DNA from: Arthrobacter alpinus
GTDB lineage: Bacteria; Actinomycetota; Actinomycetes; Actinomycetales; Micrococcaceae
Length of the DNA: 64,000 nucleotides
Assembly (NCBI RefSeq): GCF_001445575.1
Contig: NZ_CP013200.1
Span: 1,488,001-1,552,000, forward strand
Direction: 5' to 3'
Positions 1 through 7,881 of the stretch are shown in pieces (the stretch's first letter is position 1; each line of letters opens with the position of its first letter). The notes below the pieces were generated by a model. The model was not told the origin of the DNA. It saw only the letters and a program-made list of their open reading frames with translations, and searched no databases. Made by a program: the position numbers and the translations under genes.

Positions 1-273
1 GGCGTTGACCTGTTGAAACTTCCGCGCGGTACCCTGCTGCACCTTGGTGAGCACGCGGTGGTCGAGCTGACAGGCTTACGTAATCCCTGCTCTCAGATCG
101 AAGACTTCCGCCCTGGCTTGCTCAAAGAACTCGTTGGCCACGACGATGGCGGCACTGTGGTTCGCCGGGCCGGCGTCATGGGAGTGGTCCGCACCGGCGG
201 CGCCATCCGCCCAGATGAGCCGATCGTCGTCGTACTTCCGGAGGGACCGCACGAGGCGTTGGAGCGCGTTTAG
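1..273 (+). CDS. MOSC domain protein, C-terminal part (partial)
   Basis: The reading frame is open from the first base, so the gene starts outside the window; 90 residues are visible. The stretch GEHAVVELTGLRNPCSQI followed by an acidic/aromatic segment and PGLL matches the MOSC beta-barrel core seen in YiiM-like proteins, including the conserved Cys of the NPC motif that relates to sulfur carriage in molybdenum-cofactor sulfurases. The protein then runs through GVVRTGGAIRPDEPIVVVLP, a typical MOSC end. Its substrate cannot be told from this fragment. It ends just before a very strong hairpin and converges with the amino-acid ABC operon. Confidence 0.8.
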   Translation, partial: GVDLLKLPRGTLLHLGEHAVVELTGLRNPCSQIEDFRPGLLKELVGHDDGGTVVRRAGVMGVVRTGGAIRPDEPIVVVLPEGPHEALERV

Positions 274-277
274 CCTT

Positions 278-343
278 AAATGCCGCCGCTCCTGCGTATT
301 GCCGCCATTAGAACGGCGGCAATACGCAGGAGCGGCGGCATTT
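278..343. terminator. Perfect 29-bp hairpin between convergent genes
   Basis: Positions 278-306 are exactly complementary to 315-343, with an 8-base loop. The arms are GC-rich and flanked by A on the left and T on the right (341-344 is TTTT), so the element can terminate transcription in both directions, ending the MOSC gene on the plus strand and the ABC ATPase gene on the minus strand. The perfect 29-bp stem is longer than most intrinsic terminators. Confidence 0.8.
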
Positions 344-356
344 TCGCCCTTGGGTG

Positions 357-1094
357 TTACAAGACGTCCGAGAGGAAGCCCTTCAAACGGTCCGTCTTCG
401 GCTCGGTGAACAGCTGATCCGGCGAACCGGTCTCAACCACCACGCCGCCATCCATGAAGGTGACGGTGTCGGAGACGTTGCGCGAGAAGCCCATCTCGTG
501 GGTCACCACAACCATGGTCATGCCGCCCTTGGACAGATCGGTCATGAGCGCCAGAACGCCCTTGACCAGCTCCGGGTCCAGTGCGGAGGTAGCCTCATCG
601 AAGAACATGACCTCGGGCTCCATGGCCAACGCGCGGGCAATCGCCACACGCTGCTGCTGGCCTCCGGAGAGGTTCCCGGGGCGGGCATCAGCCTTGTGCT
701 TCAGGCCCACCAGATCAAGTTGTTCCATGGCCTTGGCATGTGCCTGATCCTTGGGCATCTTGCGAATCTTGCTCAGCGCCAGAGAAACGTTCGCCACCAC
801 AGTCTTGTGCGGGAACAAGTTGAACTGCTGGAACACCATGCCAATACGACGGCGGAGCTCGTCCGGGTTGTCCTGCAGGACGGATTTGCCGTCGAGGAGA
901 ATGTCACCCTGATCGGGTTCAATCAACCGGTTCATGACGCGCAACAGCGTTGACTTGCCTGAACCTGAGGGACCAATGACCGAGGCCGTAGTGCCCTGCG
1001 GTACGTGCAGGTCAATGCCACGCAGTACCTTGTTGGTGCCGAAGGCAAGGTGGATATTTGTAGCTTCCAGAGAACCTGAATTAAAGTCGCTCAT
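357..1094 (-). CDS. Polar amino-acid ABC transporter, ATP-binding protein
   Basis: A 245-residue ABC ATPase of the GlnQ/HisP class that powers uptake of a polar amino acid at the inner face of the membrane. Walker A is GPSGSGKST at residues 41-49, the signature is LSGGQQQR near 142, Walker B is [12 protein letters not shown] near 160, and the switch His lies in VVVTHEMGF. The length is normal for the family. It is the third gene of a minus-strand operon behind the permease and the binding protein, with a 2-base gap to the permease. The substrate (glutamate, glutamine, cystine or similar) is not resolved. Confidence 0.95.
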   Translation of the reverse strand: MSDFNSGSLEATNIHLAFGTNKVLRGIDLHVPQGTTASVIGPSGSGKSTLLRVMNRLIEPDQGDILLDGKSVLQDNPDELRRRIGMVFQQFNLFPHKTVVANVSLALSKIRKMPKDQAHAKAMEQLDLVGLKHKADARPGNLSGGQQQRVAIARALAMEPEVMFFDEATSALDPELVKGVLALMTDLSKGGMTMVVVTHEMGFSRNVSDTVTFMDGGVVVETGSPDQLFTEPKTDRLKGFLSDVL

Positions 1095-1096
1095 AT

Positions 1097-1855
1097 TTAG
1101 GCGCCCTTTCCAACAACAGCAGCAGCCTCGTCGGGTTCAATTTTGACCGGCTTGCCATCACGCATGCGCTTGTCCATAAAGTTCACCAGATGAGTGAGCG
1201 GGATGGTCAAGCACAGGTAAAACAGTCCCGCAGCCACCAGAGGCGACAGGTTACCGGTATTGGCAGCCTGGTCCTGGCCGATCTGAAAGATTTCCCGCTG
1301 GCTGGCCAGTAGACCAAGTGTAAAGATCAGGGACGATTCCTTGATCAGGCCGATCAGCTGGTTCACCAGGGCCGGCAGTACGCGCCGGATGCCTTGCGGG
1401 ATGACGACGAGGATCATGGATGAGTTGTAGCTGAATCCCAATGCCCTGGAAGCCTCGAGCTGACCTTTTTCTACGCTTTGAATGCCTGACCGGAAGATCT
1501 CGCCAATGTAAGCCGCAGCCATCAGAGTCAGTGCTGCGATGCCCAACGGGTAGGGATTGGTGCTGCCGGTCAGGATTCGCACGATGGGGCCAAAACCGAG
1601 GCCGATGAGCAGGATGACCAGGATGGCGGGCAGGCCACGGAAAACATCCGTGTAGACGCGGGCGATCCAGCGGGGAATCGGGTTCCTGGAGATGCCCATG
1701 ACGGCCAAGATCATGCCGAGGATACAGCCGAGAACTCCGGAGCAAATGGCAAGAATTAGAGTATTCGCCAATCCGACCGCAAACATCTCGGGGATTACTT
1801 GCCCCATTGCCTCCCAGTCGAGAAACGTCTTGGCCAGCTGATCGAGAACTTCCAT
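1097..1855 (-). CDS. Polar amino-acid ABC transporter, permease
   Basis: A 252-residue integral membrane permease of the HisM/GlnP family. Hydrophobic segments are spaced as expected for about five transmembrane helices, and the EAA loop for docking the ATPase is visible as [20 protein letters not shown]. The ATG at 1855 is preferred over the TTG one codon upstream because GAAAGGA stands 6 bases before it. There is a single permease gene, so the transporter probably uses a homodimer. It lies 3 bases after the binding-protein gene and 2 before the ATPase gene. Confidence 0.93.
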   Translation of the reverse strand: MEVLDQLAKTFLDWEAMGQVIPEMFAVGLANTLILAICSGVLGCILGMILAVMGISRNPIPRWIARVYTDVFRGLPAILVILLIGLGFGPIVRILTGSTNPYPLGIAALTLMAAAYIGEIFRSGIQSVEKGQLEASRALGFSYNSSMILVVIPQGIRRVLPALVNQLIGLIKESSLIFTLGLLASQREIFQIGQDQAANTGNLSPLVAAGLFYLCLTIPLTHLVNFMDKRMRDGKPVKIEPDEAAAVVGKGA

Positions 1856-1858
1856 CAA

Positions 1859-2794
1859 CTATCCTTTCGGAACCGTTACAGCCTTGGACCCGGGGGTCCA
1901 GTCTGTGGGCATTTCGCGGGTGGGGTACCACTCTTTGGTCAGCTTGGACCAGGTGCCATCGGCAATAACTGAATCCAGAGCTGAGTTCAGCGCATCGGTC
2001 AAGGGCTTGTTTGAGGAGTTTACGGCGTAGGCCGTGAAGTTCTGGGTGTTGACAACGCTCTCAACGATCGTGGCGCCGTCTCCGGGCTTGACCTGGCCTT
2101 CGGCCTGCTGTGAAGGAGCAACCCAAGCGTCAATCTGGCCGTTCTTCAGGTTTGCGTAGGCAATGTTGTAGTCCTTGAAGCGGACCGGCTCCAGCTTCAG
2201 GGTGTTGGTGACGTAGTCATCCTGGACGGTGCCTTGAACCACGCCAATGCGGGTCTTAGCGGTCAGGTCCTTGAAGCCCTTGATGGGAGTCTTGTCCATG
2301 GCAACAACGGCCATGTAGCCAAAGTCGTAACCGTTGGTGAAGCCAACGTTCTTTCGGCGGGCGTCCGTGGTGGAGATCGAGGAGGATCCGACGTCGAACT
2401 GCTTGTTCTCAACCTGGCCCAACAGTGAAGCGAAGGATGTTGACTTGAACTCGACCTTCAAGCCCAATTTTTCACCCATTGCGCGCAGCAGCTCATTATC
2501 GTAACCGGTGAACTTGCCGTCCTTGATGAAAATGTTCGGCGGGGCATCGGAGAGGGTGCCAACCGTGATGGTGCCGGGGGTGATGAGACCCAGGGCAGCA
2601 GCATCAATCTTATCCAACGGAGTGACATCCGCGGTGGTGTACTTGTCCAGTGAGACCTGGTCGCTACCGGCGAGGGCGTCTGTGGGGCCAGCGCTGCTGC
2701 TTGCATCCGTGCCGCCGCCGCATGCTGCGAGGGAGAAGGCCAGAGCAAGGGCGACCGGAACGGTCGTGATCCACTTCAGGGCAGATTTCTTCAT
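1859..2794 (-). CDS. Amino-acid ABC transporter substrate-binding lipoprotein
   Basis: A 311-residue extracellular solute-binding protein (family 3). The N-terminus is a lipoprotein signal: MKK, a hydrophobic run, then lipobox SLAAC with acylated Cys at residue 25. After a Ser/Gly linker comes the bilobed PBPb domain, with ITVGTLSDAPPNIF and FTGYDNELLRAMGEKLGL at its start and VGSSSISTTDARR in the ligand-contact region. The ATG at 2794 is preferred to the TTG at 2797. First gene of the importer operon; its long upstream region (2795-3130) probably holds the promoter. Confidence 0.93.
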   Translation of the reverse strand: MKKSALKWITTVPVALALAFSLAACGGGTDASSSAGPTDALAGSDQVSLDKYTTADVTPLDKIDAAALGLITPGTITVGTLSDAPPNIFIKDGKFTGYDNELLRAMGEKLGLKVEFKSTSFASLLGQVENKQFDVGSSSISTTDARRKNVGFTNGYDFGYMAVVAMDKTPIKGFKDLTAKTRIGVVQGTVQDDYVTNTLKLEPVRFKDYNIAYANLKNGQIDAWVAPSQQAEGQVKPGDGATIVESVVNTQNFTAYAVNSSNKPLTDALNSALDSVIADGTWSKLTKEWYPTREMPTDWTPGSKAVTVPKG

Positions 2795-3130
2795 CAAACA
2801 TTCACTTTCATTGCAGGTGCCCAGCTCGAAGGACTGATCGGGCAGGGATAAGCGTGGCGTGGGAGTCGGGGCAGATACTCACAGGAGCTTCTTAGCAGAA
2901 CTCAACCAACGAAACTAAATTATGTCACCCCACCTGAAATTATGGCAGATGCGAACTTATGCGAAGCAAAAAGTGCGTTCAAAGAAAGAATCGGCGAGTA
3001 TCGGGGCTTTCACCACGGCAGCGATCACGCTCTAGCTAGCGCAGGCGCACGACTGACGTGCAGGAAGTTCCCCAGCCCGAAGATTTTCTTTGTGATTTAG
3101 CTCATAAATGGTGACTTTTGGTGTCTAAAG
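2795..3130. promoter_or_regulatory. Intergenic region with probable promoter of the ABC operon
   Basis: A 336-base gap containing no credible gene. It is A/T-rich near the middle. On the minus strand a CATAAT -10-like hexamer lies at 2944-2939. Just upstream of it (in minus-strand terms) is a direct repeat ATGCGAA at 2949-2955 and 2959-2965 on the plus strand, 10 bases centre to centre, which could be an activator or repressor site. No matching -35 with ideal spacing was found, so the promoter call is tentative. Confidence 0.4.
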
Positions 3131-3817
3131 TCAGGGCAGGACGGGCCAATCGCCCTCTATGACCGCAGCAGGGTCCTTGACACGGCGCAAATATGCCTGG
3201 AAATCGGCGGCCTGGTCCCGAGCCCACCCCACCTGGGCGTTGTGCAGATCCATCACATCAATACGCAGCGCGCTGTACTTGGCCGCCAGCGCATCGGCCA
3301 GCCGCAGCGTGGCTTCGGCGTCAGCAGCCGAGGTGTGGGCGTCCTTGAGATTGATCCCGTATTCCTCACACAGGGCCACCAATGTGCGGCTGCCCTTGCG
3401 GAACCGGTCCACGTTCTTATTGCAGATGAAGGGGTCAATGACCGGGGCCGCGATAATTTGGTTCAGGCTGTGGCGGCGGGCTTCATGGGCCAGGACGGTG
3501 AAGTCGTAACTGGCATTGAAGGCGATCACGGGAATGTTGTTGGCAAAGAGAGTAGCAAGAACTGCGCCCACCTCGGCCGTGACCATATCTGAGGGGCGGC
3601 CATTCTCGCGGGCATGCTCGGTGCTGATGCCGTGAATGGCAGCGGCCTCCTCCGGAATTTCTATGCCGGGATCCGCCAACCATTCGTGCGTATCCACCAC
3701 GGTGCCTCCCTCATCCACCACAACGATCGAGGCCGTGACGATCCGGGCCGTGCGGGGATCCTTGCCAGTGGTTTCCAAGTCAAAGGCGGCACGGGGGTGC
3801 ATATTCCAGCTAGTCAT
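3131..3817 (-). CDS. DEDDh 3'-5' exonuclease (DnaQ/RNase T-like)
   Basis: A 228-residue single-domain exonuclease. The four metal ligands are visible: D and E in FDLETTG near residue 12, the third D in FNASYDFTVL near 97, and the H and D of HTSAADAEAT near 157. HGISTEHA matches the conserved Exo I-II linker. The ATG at 3817 places the FDLETTG motif ten residues in, as in homologues; upstream extension of the frame would add about 105 unrelated residues over the divergent promoter. There is no polymerase or UvrC fusion, so it is a stand-alone proofreading- or repair-type nuclease. It is divergent from the alkyltransferase-like gene. Confidence 0.9.
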   Translation of the reverse strand: MTSWNMHPRAAFDLETTGKDPRTARIVTASIVVVDEGGTVVDTHEWLADPGIEIPEEAAAIHGISTEHARENGRPSDMVTAEVGAVLATLFANNIPVIAFNASYDFTVLAHEARRHSLNQIIAAPVIDPFICNKNVDRFRKGSRTLVALCEEYGINLKDAHTSAADAEATLRLADALAAKYSALRIDVMDLHNAQVGWARDQAADFQAYLRRVKDPAAVIEGDWPVLP

Positions 3818-3864
3818 GTCACTTACGGTACCTGTTGGGATCCACATTTGAGGCCGCCGAGGCC

Positions 3865-3889
3865 TGTGCCACTGCTGCGCTGTGGCACA
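3865..3889. promoter_or_regulatory. Inverted repeat between exonuclease and alkyltransferase-like genes
   Basis: TGTGCCAC at 3865-3872 is followed 9 bases later by its exact reverse complement GTGGCACA at 3882-3889. The element ends 15 bases before the ATG of the divergent alkyltransferase-like gene, so it overlaps the probable promoter or leader and could be a repressor operator. No regulator is assigned. Confidence 0.35.
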
Positions 3890-3904
3890 AACTACGCTGG
3901 AGCC

Positions 3905-4393
3905 ATGCAAGAAGAGTATGTCGAGGCAGTTCTGGCGGTGGCCGAGTTGATCCCCGAGTCCAAGGTTTTGTCGTATGGGGACATTGCTGCCCTGTTGGAC
4001 AGTGGCGGGCCGCGTCAGGTGGGTGCCGTCATGTCCGCCCATGGAAACGCCGTGGCGTGGTGGCGGGTGATCCGTGCCAGTGGGGATGCTCCACAAGGCC
4101 ACGAGTGGCAGGCGCTGGAGCATTATCGACAAGAGTCGACGGCGTTGCGTGGCGATACCGCGGCCGCGCCAGTGCCGGGCAAGAACCCGCCGTGGCGCGT
4201 GGACATGAAAAGTGCCCGCTGGAATCCGCAGGAGGCCGAGTTTAAGCTCATTGACGCCGTTGCGGGCACCTTACATGCCGCCTCTGATTCAGACCCGGAC
4301 GACACTGTTGGCTCCGTAGGCTCTGGTGACTCCGAAGACACTGTTGACTCGGGTGTCAGAATGTCAGAGCCTCGTGATGAACTGAGACTATGA
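3905..4393 (+). CDS. Alkyltransferase-like protein (ATL, MGMT family without the active Cys)
   Basis: A 162-residue protein. Residues 1-110 match the MGMT DNA-binding domain: IPESKVLSYGDIAALL, then PRQVGAVMSAHGN, the recognition-helix arginine region. Where methyltransferases have PCHRV with the alkyl-accepting Cys, this protein has AWWRVI, so Cys is replaced by Trp as in ATL proteins. ATLs bind O6-alkylguanine, do not repair it, and flag the lesion for nucleotide excision repair. The last 40 residues are a Ser/Asp/Gly/Val-rich acidic tail that is not part of the fold. Its stop overlaps the adnA start (ATGA), so the two are translationally coupled. Confidence 0.88.
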   Translation: MQEEYVEAVLAVAELIPESKVLSYGDIAALLDSGGPRQVGAVMSAHGNAVAWWRVIRASGDAPQGHEWQALEHYRQESTALRGDTAAAPVPGKNPPWRVDMKSARWNPQEAEFKLIDAVAGTLHAASDSDPDDTVGSVGSGDSEDTVDSGVRMSEPRDELRL

Positions 4394-7300
4394 GCACGCA
4401 AGCAGAGCAGGCACAGAAAGCAGAGCAAGCCGAGCAAGCAGAGCAGGCAAAGCAGCCCGAGCAGGCAGTGCGTCAGCTGCCAGCTGACGCACAGCCTGAC
4501 AACACACAGCCAGACAACGCAAAGAAGGCGCAGAGTACGCCAGCGAACAAGTCCTTCCAGCCCCTGCCCCGGCTGGTGTTGGTCCAGCCCTCGCAAAGCG
4601 TCAAGACTGAGCTGGTGCTCAGTGCCGATCAGCAGGCCGTGGTGGATCTGACGCCCGGCACCGGGCCCGTTCTGCTGTGGGGTGCCCCGGGCACCGGCAA
4701 ATCCACCGTGCTGATCGAGGCGGCTGTCGAACGGATGGAGCACCACGGCGTTGATCCAGGCGGCGCCCTCCTGCTGGCCCCTTCCCGGCTGGCTGCCGCC
4801 AAGCTTCGTGACGGCTTCAGCGCTCGGCTCACGAGAAGCATCAGCACCTCCCCGGCCAGGACCTGGTCCTCCTATGCCTTTGACCTGTTGCGACGGGCCA
4901 CCGTGGCGGGCCGGATGCCGCACCTAGACGGCCCACCACGGCTCATGAGCGGTCCCGAACAGGACTTGATTATCAAGGACCTGCTGGCCGGTCACAAGAT
5001 GGGCTTGGGCACGGACCCGCAGTGGCCCGACGAGTTGTCCGAGGCCTTGGAAACCCGCGGCTTCCGTCAGGAAATCCGTCAACTCTTTGACCGCGTCATT
5101 GAATACGGACTCCTCCCCGAGGAATTGGCCCAGCTGGGTATTGCCAACCGCCGCCCCGATTGGGTGGCCGCAGCATCGCTGTACTCCGAATACCGGGATG
5201 TGGTGGATTGGGGCAAGTCAGGCTCCTTTGACCCGGCAGGGATCATCACTGCAGCCACCACGCTCCTGCAACTCGACGCGGAATTCCTGGCCGCCGAACG
5301 CAGCCGGCTGGAACTGATTGTGGTTGACGATATTCAAGAAGCCAACAGATCTGTCCATGAACTGCTGCAGTTGGTGGGCCGGGGTAAGGACATTCTGGTG
5401 GCTGCCGCCCCGGACGTCGTAGTTCAAGGTTTCCGTGGCGCCCGCCCAGACATGGTGGCGTCCTTGGCTCAGTCGCTGGGTACTGAGGAATTTCCCTTGC
5501 AACAGTTTGTGCTCTCCACCTCGCACCGGATGAGTCCCGCCGTTGCGGGGGCGTGGTCGGGGGTGGCCGAGAGGATTTTCCAGATCCGTGGCGGGCAGAA
5601 GGCTCGCGAACTTGTGTGGCCGGAACCGGCTAGCCAAGGTGGGGTGGAAGCAGCAGCCGGGGACCCGGCGTCGTACGTCAGGGCCCATGTGGTGGCCTCA
5701 GAGGTCCATGAATTGCGCTTGGTGGCGGAGCGGATCCTGCACCTGCAGCACATTGAGAAGCACAGCCTGGATCAGATCGCCGTGATTGTCCGGACGGGTT
5801 CGGCACTGGCTGCACTGCAAAGGTATTTGAGCGGGCTAGGCATCGCCGTGAAGGTGCCTGTGGCGGAGAACCCTGTCCGCGACGAGCCCGCCGTCCGTCC
5901 CTTGTTGGAGGCCTTCGGGGTGGCTCTTGATCCTGGGAAGCTCGACGCCGAGGCTTGCGTGGCGCTGTTAACGTCCCGTTTGGGCCGGTCAACGGCACTG
6001 CAATTGCGCCGCCTGCGTCAGGCGCTGCGGCAACAGGAACTGCAGGGCGGGGGAGGCCGGGCCAGCGACGAACTGCTCGTTGAGGCGTTATTGAACCCGG
6101 AAAAGTTGGCACCGTTGGGCTGGGAGGCAGGCAATGCCACGCGTATTGCTGCAATGTTGGCTGCCGGGAATGACGCGGTAGCCCAGCCCGGCGCCAATGC
6201 GGAGACGGTCCTGTGGGCGTTGTGGGAGGCCTGCGACAGCTCCGGAACGTGGGAAACCCAAGCGTTGCGGGGCGGGCCCACGGGTATCCGCGCCGACAGG
6301 GACTTGGACGCCGTCATGGCGTTGTTCCAGACGGCCGAACGGTATGTGGATCAGCTGCCCGGATCGAGCCCGCAGCAGTTCCTTGATTATTTGCTGAGCC
6401 AGGAACTACCCATGGACACCTTGGCGGCGCGTGCTCAGCGGACCGACGCCGTGGAGATCCTCACCCCGGCTAGTGCTGCCGGGCGGCAATGGCAGGTGGT
6501 TATTGTCTCGGGCTTGCAGGAAGGGGTATGGCCCAATACCAGGCTGCGCGGGGAGCTGCTGGGCAGCCAGTTGCTGGTGGATGTACTGGAAAATGGAGCC
6601 GAGACGGCCCGGCAGATAGAGCCGGCCGCGCGCATTCGAGATATTCGATATGACGAGTTGCGCAGTTTTTCTGCAGCCATTTCACGGGCCGGGCAAAAGC
6701 TAATCCTGACGGCTGCAGCCGGTCACGATCTGCAGCCTTCGCAGTTCATTGACCTCGCCGCCCCGTACAAACCTGTCACTGATTCAGGTGGCGAGTCGCA
6801 GTATCCGGTGCGTCCGGTGGAGCAGGTCCCACGGCCCATGACATTGCGCTCACTGGTCTCTGAGCTGCGTCAGGAATCGGAGATGTATGCCGATCCGGAA
6901 GCCGCCAGAATGCTGGCCGTGCTTGCCCACGAAAACGTTCCCGGGGCCCATCCCGGGCAATGGTGGGGTTTGTTGCCGCTCAGTAGCGATGCGCCCATTG
7001 TGCCTGCCGGTGAACCCGTCAACGTCTCGCCGTCCAAGGTGGAAGAAGTGCTCAAATCACCGTTGAACTGGTTCATCCGGGCCGCCGGTGGGGAAGCGAC
7101 CACCGATTTCGCCAGGAGCTTGGGAACACTCATTCACGCCATCGCCCAAGACATCCCGAATGGGGCAGGGCATGAGTACGTTGCTGAACTGGACAAGCGC
7201 TGGCCCACCCTGGGGCTGCCCGATTCTTGGGAAACCCAGGTGGACTACAAGCGCGCCCAAGAGATGCTGGGGAAGTTGGCGCAGTACGTGGTGGAGGCGC

Positions 7301-7881
7301 GCCAGCAGGGCCGCACGCTGATCGGTGTGGAAGAGGACTTCAGTGTTGAACTAGGAGAGATCCCTGCCACGGTAGCCGCACCCGCAGACAGCGAAGCTGC
7401 AACAGTTCTCGGGGATGAGCACGCAGGCACGCCCGGGCACGTGGTGCGGTTGCGCGGACAGGTAGACCGGCTCGAGGCCGACGCCAACGGCAACCTGGTG
7501 GTGGTCGATATAAAAACGGGCCGCACCAAACCCACCAAGGATCAAGTTCTGGTCCATCCGCAGTTGGGTGCTTATCAAGTGGCCGTGACAGCCGGTGGCT
7601 TTGCCGAGCTGGCAGAAGCTGCTGGCTTCTCCGGATCCGTCTCCGGGGGAGCAGCTCTGTTGCCGCTCGGTGATGGCACCAAAGGTGTCAAGACTCAAGA
7701 TCAGCCGGCCATGGTGCCCGGCAGCGAGAACGATCCCACATCCAAGGTCATGGAAGCTGCGCTCCTGATGGCCCAAGCAGCATTTCCTGCCCGCCACGGC
7801 ACCGACTGGTCCGAACGTAGCGGATGCCCCCTGCCAACTATTTGTCCGCTGTGCCCGGAAGGGAAACAAATCACCGAATGA
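4390..7881 (+). CDS. adnA: AdnA-like subunit of helicase-nuclease AdnAB
   Basis: A 1163-residue UvrD/PcrA-type helicase fused to a C-terminal RecB-family nuclease; with AdnB it resects double-strand breaks. The first 50 residues are a Glu-Gln-Ala-rich low-complexity extension. Walker A is GAPGTGKST near residue 99. Walker B is VVDDIQE near 315, diverged from the usual DExQ, as expected for the weaker motor subunit. The nuclease has RGQVDRLEA, VVVDIKTG and QLGAYQ between about 1025 and 1065. The C-terminus has GCPLPTICPLC, part of an iron-sulfur-type Cys set. Overlaps the upstream ATL gene and the downstream adnB by 4 bases each. Confidence 0.9.
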   Translation: MSTQAEQAQKAEQAEQAEQAKQPEQAVRQLPADAQPDNTQPDNAKKAQSTPANKSFQPLPRLVLVQPSQSVKTELVLSADQQAVVDLTPGTGPVLLWGAPGTGKSTVLIEAAVERMEHHGVDPGGALLLAPSRLAAAKLRDGFSARLTRSISTSPARTWSSYAFDLLRRATVAGRMPHLDGPPRLMSGPEQDLIIKDLLAGHKMGLGTDPQWPDELSEALETRGFRQEIRQLFDRVIEYGLLPEELAQLGIANRRPDWVAAASLYSEYRDVVDWGKSGSFDPAGIITAATTLLQLDAEFLAAERSRLELIVVDDIQEANRSVHELLQLVGRGKDILVAAAPDVVVQGFRGARPDMVASLAQSLGTEEFPLQQFVLSTSHRMSPAVAGAWSGVAERIFQIRGGQKARELVWPEPASQGGVEAAAGDPASYVRAHVVASEVHELRLVAERILHLQHIEKHSLDQIAVIVRTGSALAALQRYLSGLGIAVKVPVAENPVRDEPAVRPLLEAFGVALDPGKLDAEACVALLTSRLGRSTALQLRRLRQALRQQELQGGGGRASDELLVEALLNPEKLAPLGWEAGNATRIAAMLAAGNDAVAQPGANAETVLWALWEACDSSGTWETQALRGGPTGIRADRDLDAVMALFQTAERYVDQLPGSSPQQFLDYLLSQELPMDTLAARAQRTDAVEILTPASAAGRQWQVVIVSGLQEGVWPNTRLRGELLGSQLLVDVLENGAETARQIEPAARIRDIRYDELRSFSAAISRAGQKLILTAAAGHDLQPSQFIDLAAPYKPVTDSGGESQYPVRPVEQVPRPMTLRSLVSELRQESEMYADPEAARMLAVLAHENVPGAHPGQWWGLLPLSSDAPIVPAGEPVNVSPSKVEEVLKSPLNWFIRAAGGEATTDFARSLGTLIHAIAQDIPNGAGHEYVAELDKRWPTLGLPDSWETQVDYKRAQEMLGKLAQYVVEARQQGRTLIGVEEDFSVELGEIPATVAAPADSEAATVLGDEHAGTPGHVVRLRGQVDRLEADANGNLVVVDIKTGRTKPTKDQVLVHPQLGAYQVAVTAGGFAELAEAAGFSGSVSGGAALLPLGDGTKGVKTQDQPAMVPGSENDPTSKVMEAALLMAQAAFPARHGTDWSERSGCPLPTICPLCPEGKQITE

